Shown: positions 25,354 to 34,022 of the stretch, piece after piece
Layout: every line of letters begins with the position of its first letter
How positions within the stretch are numbered: position 1 is the first letter of the stretch
Assembly (NCBI RefSeq): GCF_030718995.1
Contig: NZ_CP132204.1
Span: forward strand, 1,364,001 to 1,428,000
Reading direction: 5' to 3'
Origin: Arthrobacter oryzae
Lineage (GTDB): Bacteria; Actinomycetota; Actinomycetes; Actinomycetales; Micrococcaceae
Length of the DNA: 64,000 nt
The notes under the pieces: generated by a model
What the model was told of the DNA's origin: nothing
The model's database searches: none
What the model saw: only the letters and a program-made list of their open reading frames with translations
Made by a program: the position numbers and the translations under genes

Positions 25354-26541
25354 ATGGACCCGCTCGCGCTAACCCTCATCGAACTGGGGGCCGTCGTGTT
25401 CTGCCTGGGCCTGCTGGCCAGGCTGGCCGGGCGGATCGGGATGTCCCCCATTCCCCTGTATTTGGTGGGCGGGCTGTTTTTCGGCGCCGGCGGCCTGGTC
25501 AAGCTCGAGGGCATGCACGAGTTCGCACATATCTCCAGCGAGATCGGCGTCATCCTCCTGCTGCTTATGCTCGGATTGGAATATACGGCCGCCGAACTGG
25601 TCACGGGGCTGCGCCGGTCCTGGAAAGCCGGTGTCCTTGACCTCCTGCTGAACTTTCTACCCGGCGCCGGGCTTGCCGTCCTGCTGGGCTGGGGCCTAGT
25701 GGGGGCCATGGTGATGGGCGGAGTGACCTACATATCCTCATCCGGCATTGCCGCCAAGGTGATCACGGACCTCGGTCGGATCGGTAACCGTGAAACCCCG
25801 GTGGTGCTCTCCATCCTGGTTTTCGAGGACCTTGCGATGGCCATCTACCTGCCCATCCTGACAGCGACCCTGGCCGGGGTCAGCTTCCTCGTGGGACTGC
25901 AGACCGTGGGGATTTCGCTTGCAGTGGTGGCGGTGGTGCTGGTGGTGGCCCTCCGGCACGGGCACCACGTGTCCAAGGCGGTACACAGCGAAAACTCAGA
26001 GGTGTTCCTGCTGAACCTGCTCGGGGCTGCGCTCCTCGTTGCCGGCCTCGCCGCCGCCATGCAGGTCTCGGCCGCAGTGGGGGCGTTCATGCTGGGGATC
26101 GCCATTTCCGGAGCCACTGCACACAGTGCAACCCGGGTCCTCGAGCCGCTGCGGGATTTGTTCGCAGCGCTTTTCTTTGTGGTCTTCGGCCTCAACACGG
26201 ACCCCGCGTCCATCCCGCCGGTGCTCGGCTGGGCACTGCTCCTGGCGGTCCTCACGGCCGCCACCAAGATGATCACCGGAGTCTGGGCGGCCAAGCGGGC
26301 AGGGATTGGGCTGCCCGGCCGCTTCCGTGCGGGGGCCGCGCTGATTGCCCGCGGCGAGTTCTCCATCGTGATCGCCGGGCTGGCAGTGGCCTCCGGCGTG
26401 GTGCCGCAGGACCTCGCAGCGCTGGCCACGGCCTACGTGCTCATCATGGCGATCATGGGGCCGCTGGCGGCCCGCTACGTGGAGCCGATCGTCAAGATGC
26501 TGCGTCCGGCCAGGGCCCGACCCGTCGCCCGCCCCATCTGA
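25354..26541 (+). CDS. CPA2-type cation/proton antiporter (KhtU-like)
   Basis: This 395-residue membrane protein of the monovalent cation:proton antiporter-2 family has about 12 hydrophobic segments, with the family segments ISSEIGVILLLLMLGLEY, VTYISSSGIAAKVITDLGR, VVLSILVFEDLAMAIYLP and RAGAALIARGEFSIVIAGLAV. It probably exchanges K+ for H+ under control of the KhtT-like protein encoded directly upstream. The TGA stop overlaps the first bases of a four-copy tandem repeat that fills the space up to the convergent dCTP deaminase gene. Confidence 0.9.
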   Translation: MDPLALTLIELGAVVFCLGLLARLAGRIGMSPIPLYLVGGLFFGAGGLVKLEGMHEFAHISSEIGVILLLLMLGLEYTAAELVTGLRRSWKAGVLDLLLNFLPGAGLAVLLGWGLVGAMVMGGVTYISSSGIAAKVITDLGRIGNRETPVVLSILVFEDLAMAIYLPILTATLAGVSFLVGLQTVGISLAVVAVVLVVALRHGHHVSKAVHSENSEVFLLNLLGAALLVAGLAAAMQVSAAVGAFMLGIAISGATAHSATRVLEPLRDLFAALFFVVFGLNTDPASIPPVLGWALLLAVLTAATKMITGVWAAKRAGIGLPGRFRAGAALIARGEFSIVIAGLAVASGVVPQDLAALATAYVLIMAIMGPLAARYVEPIVKMLRPARARPVARPI

Positions 26542-26652
26542 CGCTCTCTCACATCCTGCCGCCTCCCCGGCGACGCTCTCTCAGATCCTGCCGCCTCCCC
26601 GGCGACGCTCTCTCAGATCCTGCCGCCTCCCCGGCGACGCTCCCTCAGATTT
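26540..26652. repeat. Four-copy tandem array with exact 32-base period
   Basis: Copies begin at 26540, 26572, 26604 and 26636. Each is a 21-base core (GACGCTCTCTCACATCCTGC or the AGATCC variant) followed by the spacer GCCTCCCCGGC. The last copy is degenerate and cut short. The first copy overlaps the antiporter stop codon and the last contains the dCTP deaminase stop codon, so the array exactly bridges two convergent gene ends. Confidence 0.95.
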
Positions 26653-27220
26653 CGGTGCGGTGGAAGTTCAGGTGGCTGCGGCTGGCCGTGGGACCGCGCT
26701 GGCCCTGGTAGCGGTTGCCGTACTCGCCGGATCCGTAGGGGAATTCAGCGGCCGAACTCAGCTTGAAGAAGCACAGCTGGCCGATCTTCATGCCCGGCCA
26801 CAGCTTGATGGGCAGCGTGGCCATGTTGGACAGCTCCAGGGTGACGTGGCCGGAGAATCCGGGATCGATGAACCCTGCGGTGGAGTGCGTCAGCAAGCCC
26901 AGCCGGCCAAGTGAGGACTTGCCTTCGAGGCGTGCCGCAATGTCGTCCGGCAAGGTGACGGTTTCGTACGTGGACCCCAGCACGAATTCGCCGGGGTGGA
27001 GGATGAACGGCTCGCCGGCGTCCACTTCCACGAGTCGCGTCAGCTCGGGCTGGTCCTCGGCGGGGTCGATGTGGGCGTACTTGTGGTTGTCGAACAACCG
27101 GAAGAACCGGTCAATCCGGACGTCCACGGATGACGGCTGGACCATCACCGGATCGTACGGGTCCAGGACAATCCGTTGGGAATCAATTTCGGCACGAATA
27201 TCGCGGTCGGAGATCAGCAC
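26645..27220 (-). CDS. dcd: dCTP deaminase (probably bifunctional dCTP deaminase/dUTPase)
   Basis: This 191-residue enzyme converts dCTP to dUTP (or dUMP in the bifunctional type) for thymidylate synthesis. Family motifs are [54 protein letters not shown] (the SSLGRLG segment holds catalytic and phosphate-binding residues) and [27 protein letters not shown]. The length and sequence style match the actinobacterial DCD-DUT form. I chose GTG 27220 because family members start MLISDRDI; a TTG at 27226 in the same frame is the alternative. The stop lies in the dispersed repeat. Confidence 0.93.
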   Translation of the reverse strand: MLISDRDIRAEIDSQRIVLDPYDPVMVQPSSVDVRIDRFFRLFDNHKYAHIDPAEDQPELTRLVEVDAGEPFILHPGEFVLGSTYETVTLPDDIAARLEGKSSLGRLGLLTHSTAGFIDPGFSGHVTLELSNMATLPIKLWPGMKIGQLCFFKLSSAAEFPYGSGEYGNRYQGQRGPTASRSHLNFHRTEI

Positions 27221-27322
27221 ACTCAAAAATACCGCACCATTGCCGAGCCCGCGGTCCGGGGTTACTGTTACTGCTGTTAAGGAACGTCATCTCCGATAAA
27301 GGATGAGCGTGAAGTTGCTGTT

Positions 27323-29170
27323 GTGACAGTGGTTCTCCCTCTCCAGGAGGCGGCGCCTATCGGATCTGGGGTTGGCTTGAGGAAAATTTCGGCACGTGCA
27401 CTGGCGGCCATGATCTGCGTTCTGGCGCTCATCCCGCCTGCCGCCGGCCAGCTGGGGGGATCTTCCTCAAGCCCGGACCCCGCCGTGTCTTCCGTGGCGG
27501 GCGGTCAAACGCAGAGCGTGACCCTCGGCCCGCCGTCGGCCGTGTACGACGGCGGAACAGACGCCGCTGCTGCGTCGCCGGACCGGCGCCTCGCCCCCGC
27601 CGTGGACCCCGATATCACAGAAGGGGACCCCGGCAGCCCCGCGGCCGCTTTGGCCGACACCTCGGGAACAGCGGACTCCGTCGCAGCCGCCGGCACGCTC
27701 TCCACCGAGGCACAGCCCGACTCTCCCTCCACCGAGGCGTCAACCGAGGAACCGGCTTCGGACTCAGCGCCCGAACCGGCGTCCATTCCCCCGCTGTCGG
27801 CCACGGAGTCAGACCTGGCGGCACTCACCCAGGCGTCACCGGAGCAAACGGCCCCCGCGACGGGAACGGAATCCCTCCGCAGCGAGTCGCTGACAACCCA
27901 GGCGCTGGTCCGCGACGACGCGTCTTCACAGATCAATGCTGTGTTCAACGCCATCAACAGCTACCGGGCATCATTCGGCCTGCCCGCTGTGAAGTACCAC
28001 GCCACGGTGGCCGGGATGGCCCAGGAGTGGTCGGACAGCATCGCGTCCCGGGAAGTCATCGAACACCGCTCGAGCTTCTGGACCGATTCGCGGGCCCTTA
28101 GCCCCACGAACGGTGCCGGCGAGGTCATCGCAGTCCGCTGGGACCGCGATGCCGCGCAGCTAGTGGAGTGGTGGAAGGGCTCACCCGCCCATAACGCGCT
28201 CCTGAAAGACCCGCGGTTCAATGTGATGGGCATCGGCATCACCTTCACGGACGGCAACTGGCAGACCACCCCCAACCGGTACACCATGTGGGGCGTGGTG
28301 AACTTCTTTGGGTACAGCTCCTTGCCCGCGGGCACCACGTCCAGCCCGGGCGGCACCAGCACATTGCCGGTGCAGCCAGCGAGTGTGTGCGACCCCCTGT
28401 CACGGCACATGCCGCCGACGGCCTCCCTGGCCGCGGCAGCCATCAAGGGTCCCGGCGACCTTGTCTCAGTTGACTCGACAGGCCAGCTCCTCAACCGCCC
28501 GTCGTTGGGGAACCGGCAGTACGGCGCACAGCAGGTCATCGGCACCGGTTTCGGTTCCGCCAAGGAGCTTTTTGTCACGGACTGGGAGCGGGACGGTGTC
28601 TTTGACGTCCTGGTCCAGTGGACTGACGGGCGCGTCACGCTGCACTCAGGTGCGGCGGGCGGCGGGTTCCTCACCGCCGTAACGCTGGGACGGTCCGGCT
28701 GGGCCGGCATGACGGTGGCAGTGGGAGGCTGGTGCGCCAACAACCGGCTCCCGCAACTGGTGGCCCTGGACGGCTCCGGAAACCTCTGGCTGTACCCGAA
28801 CCGCGGGAAAGTGGACCTGGTGGAACGGACGCTGATGGCATCCGGAGTGACAGCCAACCGGCTGGCCATGGCGGATTACGACGGCGACGGTTTCCAGGAC
28901 CTGCTGGCCCGGCAGCCGGACGGAAACGTTCGTCTCTACCGAGGCTCGGGCGCGCCGGCGCCGCGGGCCGAAGCCCGGGCCGTGGTGGCCAGCGGATGGA
29001 CGGACGTCACCGCCATTCGTTCGCTCCGGGATGTCACGGGGCTGAACTCGAGGGGGCTGGCCCTTCGGCGCGCCGGCGACGTGGTGCAGTACTGGGACCT
29101 CAGCGGCGGAAGCCTGGCGTCGCCGTCGTCCATCACGGGTGCGTGGGCGGGCCAGCGGCTCGCACAGTAA
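27323..29170 (+). CDS. Secreted CAP-domain protein with FG-GAP/VCBS-like repeats
   Basis: This 615-residue protein has an N-terminal signal-like segment (LRKISARALAAMICVLALIP, then PAAGQ), a long low-complexity Ala/Ser/Glu/Pro linker (about 40-200), a CAP/SCP domain (about 208-335: VFNAINSYRASFGLPAVKYH, MAQEWSDSIASREVIEHRSS, YTMWGVVNFFGYSSLP) and then three or four FG-GAP-like units (TDWERDGVFDVLVQW, ADYDGDGFQDLLARQPDG) that should fold as beta-propeller blades and bind calcium. It is exported and probably wall-associated or free; the function is unknown. The start is uncertain: GTG 27323 is the longest, while an internal TTG at 27375 would put the signal peptide right at the N-terminus. Confidence 0.8.
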   Translation: MTVVLPLQEAAPIGSGVGLRKISARALAAMICVLALIPPAAGQLGGSSSSPDPAVSSVAGGQTQSVTLGPPSAVYDGGTDAAAASPDRRLAPAVDPDITEGDPGSPAAALADTSGTADSVAAAGTLSTEAQPDSPSTEASTEEPASDSAPEPASIPPLSATESDLAALTQASPEQTAPATGTESLRSESLTTQALVRDDASSQINAVFNAINSYRASFGLPAVKYHATVAGMAQEWSDSIASREVIEHRSSFWTDSRALSPTNGAGEVIAVRWDRDAAQLVEWWKGSPAHNALLKDPRFNVMGIGITFTDGNWQTTPNRYTMWGVVNFFGYSSLPAGTTSSPGGTSTLPVQPASVCDPLSRHMPPTASLAAAAIKGPGDLVSVDSTGQLLNRPSLGNRQYGAQQVIGTGFGSAKELFVTDWERDGVFDVLVQWTDGRVTLHSGAAGGGFLTAVTLGRSGWAGMTVAVGGWCANNRLPQLVALDGSGNLWLYPNRGKVDLVERTLMASGVTANRLAMADYDGDGFQDLLARQPDGNVRLYRGSGAPAPRAEARAVVASGWTDVTAIRSLRDVTGLNSRGLALRRAGDVVQYWDLSGGSLASPSSITGAWAGQRLAQ

Positions 29171-29194
29171 CCCGGTAAGCGGTGCGCCGCGCTG

Positions 29195-29641
29195 CTAAGA
29201 CTCGGCCGGCCGGGCTTCCAGAACCTGCTTAAGTCGTTCCAGCTGGGCCACTTCCGTCTTCATGGTCCGTTGGATCATGAAATCCATCAACCCTGCGAGG
29301 CCTTTGGGCCGGTACTCCAGCGCGAAGCGGACCCTGGTGTTGGTCCCCTCGCTGCTCAGGTAGTAGCCGCCGTGCGGGCGGGCGGGGCCGGCAACCACCT
29401 GGAACTGGATCTCTGCACCGGGCCGCAGGTGCGTAATTTGGAAGTCTGCGGCAATGGGGCGTCCCGCAGGGCCCGTGAGGGTTTGCTGGTAAACCGCGCC
29501 CTTGGCACCGACGGCGCCCGCACGAAGTTCAATGTTCCGAATGCCTTCCCGCCATGAGGGAAGGTTCAGCCCGTCCTGCAGGAACCGGTACACGGTCATG
29601 GCATCGCGTTCCACGACGACCTCGTACTCTGCAAATGCCAC
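29195..29641 (-). CDS. SRPBCC (polyketide cyclase/START-like) protein
   Basis: This 148-residue protein fits the SRPBCC hydrophobic-ligand fold. It opens AFAEYEVVVERDAMTVYRFL followed by QDGLNLPSWREGIRNIEL, has a beta-rich middle and ends in a long amphipathic helix (LMDFMIQRTMKTEVAQLERL). The ligand is unknown; many relatives are annotated simply as SRPBCC. I chose GTG 29641 because it begins the conserved domain and has GGGA upstream; the open frame extends further without domain resemblance. It is monocistronic and downstream of no obvious partner. Confidence 0.75.
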   Translation of the reverse strand: MAFAEYEVVVERDAMTVYRFLQDGLNLPSWREGIRNIELRAGAVGAKGAVYQQTLTGPAGRPIAADFQITHLRPGAEIQFQVVAGPARPHGGYYLSSEGTNTRVRFALEYRPKGLAGLMDFMIQRTMKTEVAQLERLKQVLEARPAES

Positions 29642-29906
29642 GGGGATCCCTTGGTTGTCGGACAGCGTTCTGGCGTAGCCCGTTCCCCTGATACTGCAGC
29701 TAACCCACACAGGATAGTCAGCCCGGGCTTTCCCTGGGCGGCTGCGGGCGCGCCTTAACCGAACAGTTATCGAACGGACCCAAGCGTTACCGAAAGGGTC
29801 CTGCTGCCTGACGGACGTGTCCCTGTTCAAGGAGGGTGCACGGCTGGGGTAAAGTAAATCCGGTTGACGCAACCGGGACCTGGCCGAGGTATTGGCGGGA
29901 CCCCTT

Positions 29907-29980
29907 GCGGCTGTAGCTCAATGGTAGAGCGCTAGCTTCCCAAGCTTGATACGCGGGTTCGATTCCCGTCAGCCGCTCCA
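29907..29980 (+). tRNA. tRNA-Gly (anticodon CCC), CCA encoded
   Basis: This is a cloverleaf of 74 bases. The acceptor arms GCGGCTG and CAGCCGC pair perfectly, with discriminator T and an encoded CCA. The D-arm is GCTC/GAGC. The anticodon arm CTAGC-TTCCCAA-GCTTG gives anticodon CCC with one mismatch in the stem. The T-arm is GCGGG-TTCGATT-CCCGT. A possible promoter is TTCAAG, 18 bases, TAAAGT (about 29828-29857). The rest of the gap 29642-29906 shows no coding sequence. Confidence 0.95.
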
Positions 29981-30085
29981 TTTCTTCCGCCGGCCTTCCT
30001 CACCCCGCTATTCCGCCGGGGCATTAGGTTGCTACCTGTATCGTCAGGAGTCAGGAACCCCTTCGGTTCCGCTACAGGAGCAATC

Positions 30086-30235
30086 ATGGCTGACAAGTCC
30101 CCGCGTCAAGCAGCATCCGCAAAATCCGGCAAATCCATCAAGGAAAAACGTGCCGACAAGAGGGCCGCGGCAGCGCCGCCCAGCTCCCTCGACAAGGTAA
30201 CGGCCGCCAAGGCAGCGAGCCCCAAAAAGAAGTGA
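30086..30235 (+). CDS. Small basic actinobacterial hypothetical protein
   Basis: This 49-residue Lys/Arg/Ala-rich protein begins MADKSPRQAASAKSGKSIKE and ends in KAASPKKK. It has a good ribosome binding site (CAGGAG, 6 bases before ATG 30086). I recall similar short basic proteins of this pattern as widely conserved but uncharacterised in actinobacteria. Its stop overlaps the GTG start of the next gene by four bases, implying translational coupling. The composition suggests an unstructured nucleic-acid- or ribosome-associated peptide, but this is inference only. Confidence 0.75.
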   Translation: MADKSPRQAASAKSGKSIKEKRADKRAAAAPPSSLDKVTAAKAASPKKK

Positions 30236-31392
30236 CCGGTTCCGCGAACCACCTCATCCTCGGAGTCCTTGCCAGCACAAGGAAGCCGGACGAACGCCGG
30301 CTCCCGCTGCACCCCCTCCATTTTGACCGCATCGCACCGGAAGTGCGGCAGCAGATCGTCCTCGAAGAGGGCTACGGTGAACGGTTCGGCATCTCGGACG
30401 ACCACCTGGCCACCCTCGTGGGACGGATTGCCACCCGCACCGAGATCATCGCCGAAGCCGACGTCGTGCTGCTGCCCAAACCGCAGCCCGAAGACCTTGC
30501 AGAACTCCGCGACGGCCAGGTCCTCTGGGGTTGGCCGCACTGTGTCCAGGACCGCGCCGTCACCCAGCTGGCCATCGACAAGAAGCTCACGCTGATCGCT
30601 TTCGAGGCCATGAACCACTGGGCCAGCGACGGCGGCTTCGGCCTCCACGTCTTCCACAAGAACAACGAACTGGCCGGTTACTGCTCGGTCATTCACGCCC
30701 TGGCACTCACCGGTTCCACGGGCGATTACGGCCGGCGGCTCACCGCCGTCGTGATCGGCTTCGGCGCTACAGCCCGCGGCGCCGTGACGGCGCTGAACGC
30801 CCACGGCATCCACGACGTCCAGGTGCTGACCAACCGGGGCGTTGCCGCCGTCGGCTCTCCCATCCATTCGGTGCGGATCGCGCAGTTCGACCATGACGAC
30901 AAGGCGCCGTTCCTCAGCCAGGTCATCACCGAACGCGGGCGCGTGCCGCTGGCTCCGTTCCTCGCCGAGAGCGACATTGTGGTCAACTGCACCCTGCAGG
31001 ATCCCAACGCCCCGTTGACCTACTTGCGCGAAGAGGACCTCGGAGCGTTCCATCCCGGCAGCCTGATCGTGGATGTTTCCTGCGACGAGGGGATGGGCTT
31101 CAGCTGGGCGAAGACCACCACCTTCGCCGAGCCCATGCTCACTGTGGGCGACCACATTGACTACTACGCAGTGGACCACAGTCCGTCCTACCTGTGGAAC
31201 TCCTCCAGCTGGGAGATCAGCGAAGCGCTGCTCCCCTTCCTGGACACCGTGGTTTCCGGCCCCGAGGCGTGGGCCGGAAATGAGACGATCGCCCGGGCCA
31301 TCGAGATCCGCGACGGCGAGATCCTCAACAAGGACGTGCTGCAGTTCCAGCAGCGGCAGGCGGAGTACCCGCACGCCCCGCTGGACGCTTAG
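30232..31392 (+). CDS. Alanine dehydrogenase/PNT-family oxidoreductase, N5-(carboxyethyl)ornithine synthase-like
   Basis: This 386-residue enzyme has the alanine dehydrogenase/pyridine nucleotide transhydrogenase fold. The N-terminal substrate domain includes ASTRKPDERRLPLHP (catalytic-type Arg/Lys) and DVVLLPKPQPEDLAELRDGQ followed by VLWGWPH. The Rossmann part includes LTAVVIGFGATARGAVTALN, a variant GxGxxxxG nucleotide loop. The pattern resembles proteins annotated as N5-(carboxyethyl)ornithine synthase, which reductively couple pyruvate to ornithine, but the true substrate is uncertain. The GTG start overlaps the small basic gene. The last 68 bases overlap the 3' end of the convergent MFS gene. 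Confidence 0.75.
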   Translation: MTGSANHLILGVLASTRKPDERRLPLHPLHFDRIAPEVRQQIVLEEGYGERFGISDDHLATLVGRIATRTEIIAEADVVLLPKPQPEDLAELRDGQVLWGWPHCVQDRAVTQLAIDKKLTLIAFEAMNHWASDGGFGLHVFHKNNELAGYCSVIHALALTGSTGDYGRRLTAVVIGFGATARGAVTALNAHGIHDVQVLTNRGVAAVGSPIHSVRIAQFDHDDKAPFLSQVITERGRVPLAPFLAESDIVVNCTLQDPNAPLTYLREEDLGAFHPGSLIVDVSCDEGMGFSWAKTTTFAEPMLTVGDHIDYYAVDHSPSYLWNSSSWEISEALLPFLDTVVSGPEAWAGNETIARAIEIRDGEILNKDVLQFQQRQAEYPHAPLDA

Positions 31393-32797
31393 CCGCTGCG
31401 CGGCTGACAATCCGGAGCAGGCGGCGCCGGTCCTTGAGGTCCACTTTGAGGGTCAGCGCACCGCGCCGGGCCAGCACGACGGCGACAGTCAGCGCCGCAA
31501 GCACCGGCACCCCGCCGGACACCAGGATGGCCGTGTGCGGATCCAGATGTTCGGCGATCCAGCCGATCATGGGACCGCCGATGGCCTGGCCGCCGATCAG
31601 CACCATGATGTACAGGCTCATGACGCGGCCGCGAATGCCCATGTTGGAGCTGATCTGCACCAGCTGGTTCGACGCCGTCAGGAACATCAGGCACCAGAAG
31701 CCGGACAGCACCATGGCCGCGCCGAACCAGGCCATGGACGGCGCCAAGGCCGCCAGGCAGAGCATCAGCCCGTACATTCCGGCGCCCAGGACCACTGACC
31801 GCAGCCGCAGGTGCCGGCGGCGGGTCGAGGTAACTGCTCCGGCGAGCGCACCGAGCGCCACCAGCGCGTTCAGCAGGCCGTAGCCTCCGGCGCCGGCGTC
31901 GTACACGTGGTCCGCGAAGGCGGCCAGCAGCACCGGCAGGCTCATGGCAAAAACCGCAATAAACCCGGCCATCAGCCACGGCCAGTAAATGGTCGGTTTG
32001 CTCAGCGCGTACTGCAGCCCCTCCCGCAGCATGCCCTTGCGCTTCGGCGCGGGCGCGCTGATGAACAACCGGTCCTTGCGCAGGAGCAGCAGCATGGCCA
32101 CCGTCGAACAGCAGGCCACCGCGTTCGCGGCAAAGGCCCAGCCTGCACCGACGGCGGTGAGCAGCAGCCCGGCAAGGGCGGGTCCGATCAGGCCGCCCAG
32201 CTGGAACGTTGTGGAGTTTACGCTGATGGCATTGCGCAGGTAGGCGGGTCCGACGAGCTCGTTGACGAACACCTGCCGGGCAGGCTGGTCCAGTACGGTG
32301 ACGAGCCCCAGGGCAAGGGCGATCGCGTAGACGTGCCACACCTCAATGCGCTGGCTCAGCGCGAGGACGGCAAGGGCCGCGGCGAGAACGGCGGCCACGG
32401 CCTGGCACAGGATCAGGATTTTCCGTTTCGGGAACCTGTCGGCCATCATCCCGCCCCATGGACCCAGGACCAGCGAGGGCAGGAACTGCAGCGCCACCGT
32501 GATGCCGACGGCGGTCACGGAGCCGGAAAGCTGCAGCACCAGCCAGTCCTGCGCGATCCGCTGCATCCAGAGGGCAATCACCGCGATGAAGTGTCCGATC
32601 GCGAAAATGCGGAAGTTGGGAACGCGGAGGGAAATGAAGGTGTGGCGCCACGGGAGCCGTTCACTGACGACGGCGAGCGGCTGGGTCACGTCACGCGGTG
32701 GCGGTGGCGGGGACTGCGGGGACGTAGGTGGCGGGGAGGCTGCGGAGTCGATGACGGGCTGGCTGACGGTTGCCGTGGAAGGCGGAGGGGGTGGCAC
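31325..32797 (-). CDS. MFS exporter (EntS-like, DHA3 type)
   Basis: This 490-residue protein has a Pro/Ser-rich N-terminal tail of about 45 residues, then 12 hydrophobic segments. Major facilitator motifs include GPWGGMMADRFPKRKILILC (loop 2-3) and IGPALAGLLLTAVGAGWAF. The style is that of the EntS/DHA3 drug or siderophore exporters. The start is GTG 32797 with GAGGA at 7 bases. It is divergent from a LysR regulator gene (143 bases between the starts), which is the likely controller. The frame continues 68 bases into the convergent dehydrogenase gene. Confidence 0.85.
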   Translation of the reverse strand: MPPPPPSTATVSQPVIDSAASPPPTSPQSPPPPPRDVTQPLAVVSERLPWRHTFISLRVPNFRIFAIGHFIAVIALWMQRIAQDWLVLQLSGSVTAVGITVALQFLPSLVLGPWGGMMADRFPKRKILILCQAVAAVLAAALAVLALSQRIEVWHVYAIALALGLVTVLDQPARQVFVNELVGPAYLRNAISVNSTTFQLGGLIGPALAGLLLTAVGAGWAFAANAVACCSTVAMLLLLRKDRLFISAPAPKRKGMLREGLQYALSKPTIYWPWLMAGFIAVFAMSLPVLLAAFADHVYDAGAGGYGLLNALVALGALAGAVTSTRRRHLRLRSVVLGAGMYGLMLCLAALAPSMAWFGAAMVLSGFWCLMFLTASNQLVQISSNMGIRGRVMSLYIMVLIGGQAIGGPMIGWIAEHLDPHTAILVSGGVPVLAALTVAVVLARRGALTLKVDLKDRRRLLRIVSRAAAKRPAGRAGTPPAAAGTAARPC

Positions 32798-32939
32798 AGG
32801 GAATCCTCAAGGTGCGGGCGGGCGGGATATGTCCACGCTATGGTGGCCCCGAGGGATTATGGAAGCGTATTGTTCCTATAACTAACATTGCGAAACGTAA
32901 TACCGCCGCCCACGCAGTCCAGCCCAGCCCGGGAGTGCC

Positions 32940-33794
32940 ATGTTTGAACCAGCCCAGCTCCGCTCCTTCCTGGCGGTAGCCGAAACCCTCAGCTTCACCA
33001 AGGCCGCGGAGCGCCTGGGGCTGGCCCAGCCCACCGTCAGCCAGCATGTGCGCAAGCTCGAGGCGGCGGCAAAGCGGGTCCTCATTGCCCGCGACACCCG
33101 GGACGTCCGGCTGACGGACAACGGGGATGCCATGGCCGGGTTCGCACGGACCATCCTCGCCGCGCACGATGCAGCCTCCCGTTACTTCTCCGGGTCGGCG
33201 ATGCGGGGCCGGCTGCGCTTCGGGACGGCGGACGACCTCGCGATCACCGGGCTCCCCCGCATCCTCCGGGAGTTCCGCCAGATCTACCCCCAGATCAACC
33301 TGGAACTCACGGTCGGCCAGAGCGACCAGCTCTACCGGAAGCTGAACGCCGGCCAGCTCGACCTCGTGTTCGTGAAATGGGTCGCCGGTGCCAAGGACGG
33401 CACAGTGGTTCAGCACGACGCCTTCGCGTGGGTTGGCCTGGAGCAAACTGCGCTGGAACCCGGCGATCCTGTTCCGCTGATCGCCTACCCCTCACCCAGC
33501 CTCAGCAGGAAGCTTGCCATCGACGCCCTCGAGTCCCGCGGCCGGACCTGGCGCATCACCTGCACCACCCGCCAGATCAGCGGCGTGCTGGCGGCCGTCC
33601 GGGCGGGCATCGGAGTGGCCGTGATGCCGTCGTCGCTGGTTCCGGACGATCTCAAGATCATCACCCGCCGCTTTGACCTGCCACCGGTGGGAGACGTCGA
33701 TTTCACCCTGATCCGCAACCCGCTGGCCAATGCCGAAGTGATCGAAGCGCTCACCCAGTCAATTGTGGGCCGCACCCTTAAACGCACGGGTTAG
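32940..33794 (+). CDS. LysR-family transcriptional regulator
   Basis: This 284-residue LysR-type regulator has an N-terminal winged helix-turn-helix (about 1-62: MFEPAQLRSFLAVAETLSFT, then KAAERLGLAQPTVSQHVRKLE) followed by a periplasmic-binding-like effector domain (about 90-284: GRLRFGTADDLAITGLPRIL ... AVRAGIGVAVMPSSLVPDDL). It is divergent from the MFS exporter, the usual arrangement for a LysR gene controlling its neighbour. The effector is unknown. Confidence 0.92.
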   Translation: MFEPAQLRSFLAVAETLSFTKAAERLGLAQPTVSQHVRKLEAAAKRVLIARDTRDVRLTDNGDAMAGFARTILAAHDAASRYFSGSAMRGRLRFGTADDLAITGLPRILREFRQIYPQINLELTVGQSDQLYRKLNAGQLDLVFVKWVAGAKDGTVVQHDAFAWVGLEQTALEPGDPVPLIAYPSPSLSRKLAIDALESRGRTWRITCTTRQISGVLAAVRAGIGVAVMPSSLVPDDLKIITRRFDLPPVGDVDFTLIRNPLANAEVIEALTQSIVGRTLKRTG

Positions 33795-33825
33795 CGGCAT
33801 TCGAAGTTTCAATTAGGGTGTCGGG

Positions 33826-33898
33826 GCCTAATTAATCAAGTAGGCACTGACCGCACGCGGGTAATCATGGCACGTAAGTGATTGAAGTTATTACGTGC
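33826..33898. promoter_or_regulatory. AT-rich leader with nested inverted repeats
   Basis: The gap 33795-34022 is unusually AT-rich. It holds GCCTA-N10-TAGGC (33826-33845) and GCACGTAA-N13-TTACGTGC (33870-33898), both perfect. These could be operators or RNA hairpins upstream of the zinc-ribbon gene at 34023, or the 3' end of the LysR transcript. I see no coding sequence here. Confidence 0.5.
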
Positions 33899-34022
33899 GT
33901 AATTTATGCTTGAATTCTGTTAAAGGTTAAGCAGAAGCCGATGACTACGATTCGATGACGAACCGTGTCCGCCGCCGCTGCCTAGGGGGCGCCTGACGGA
34001 CAACGTTCGGGATAGGCACGCG

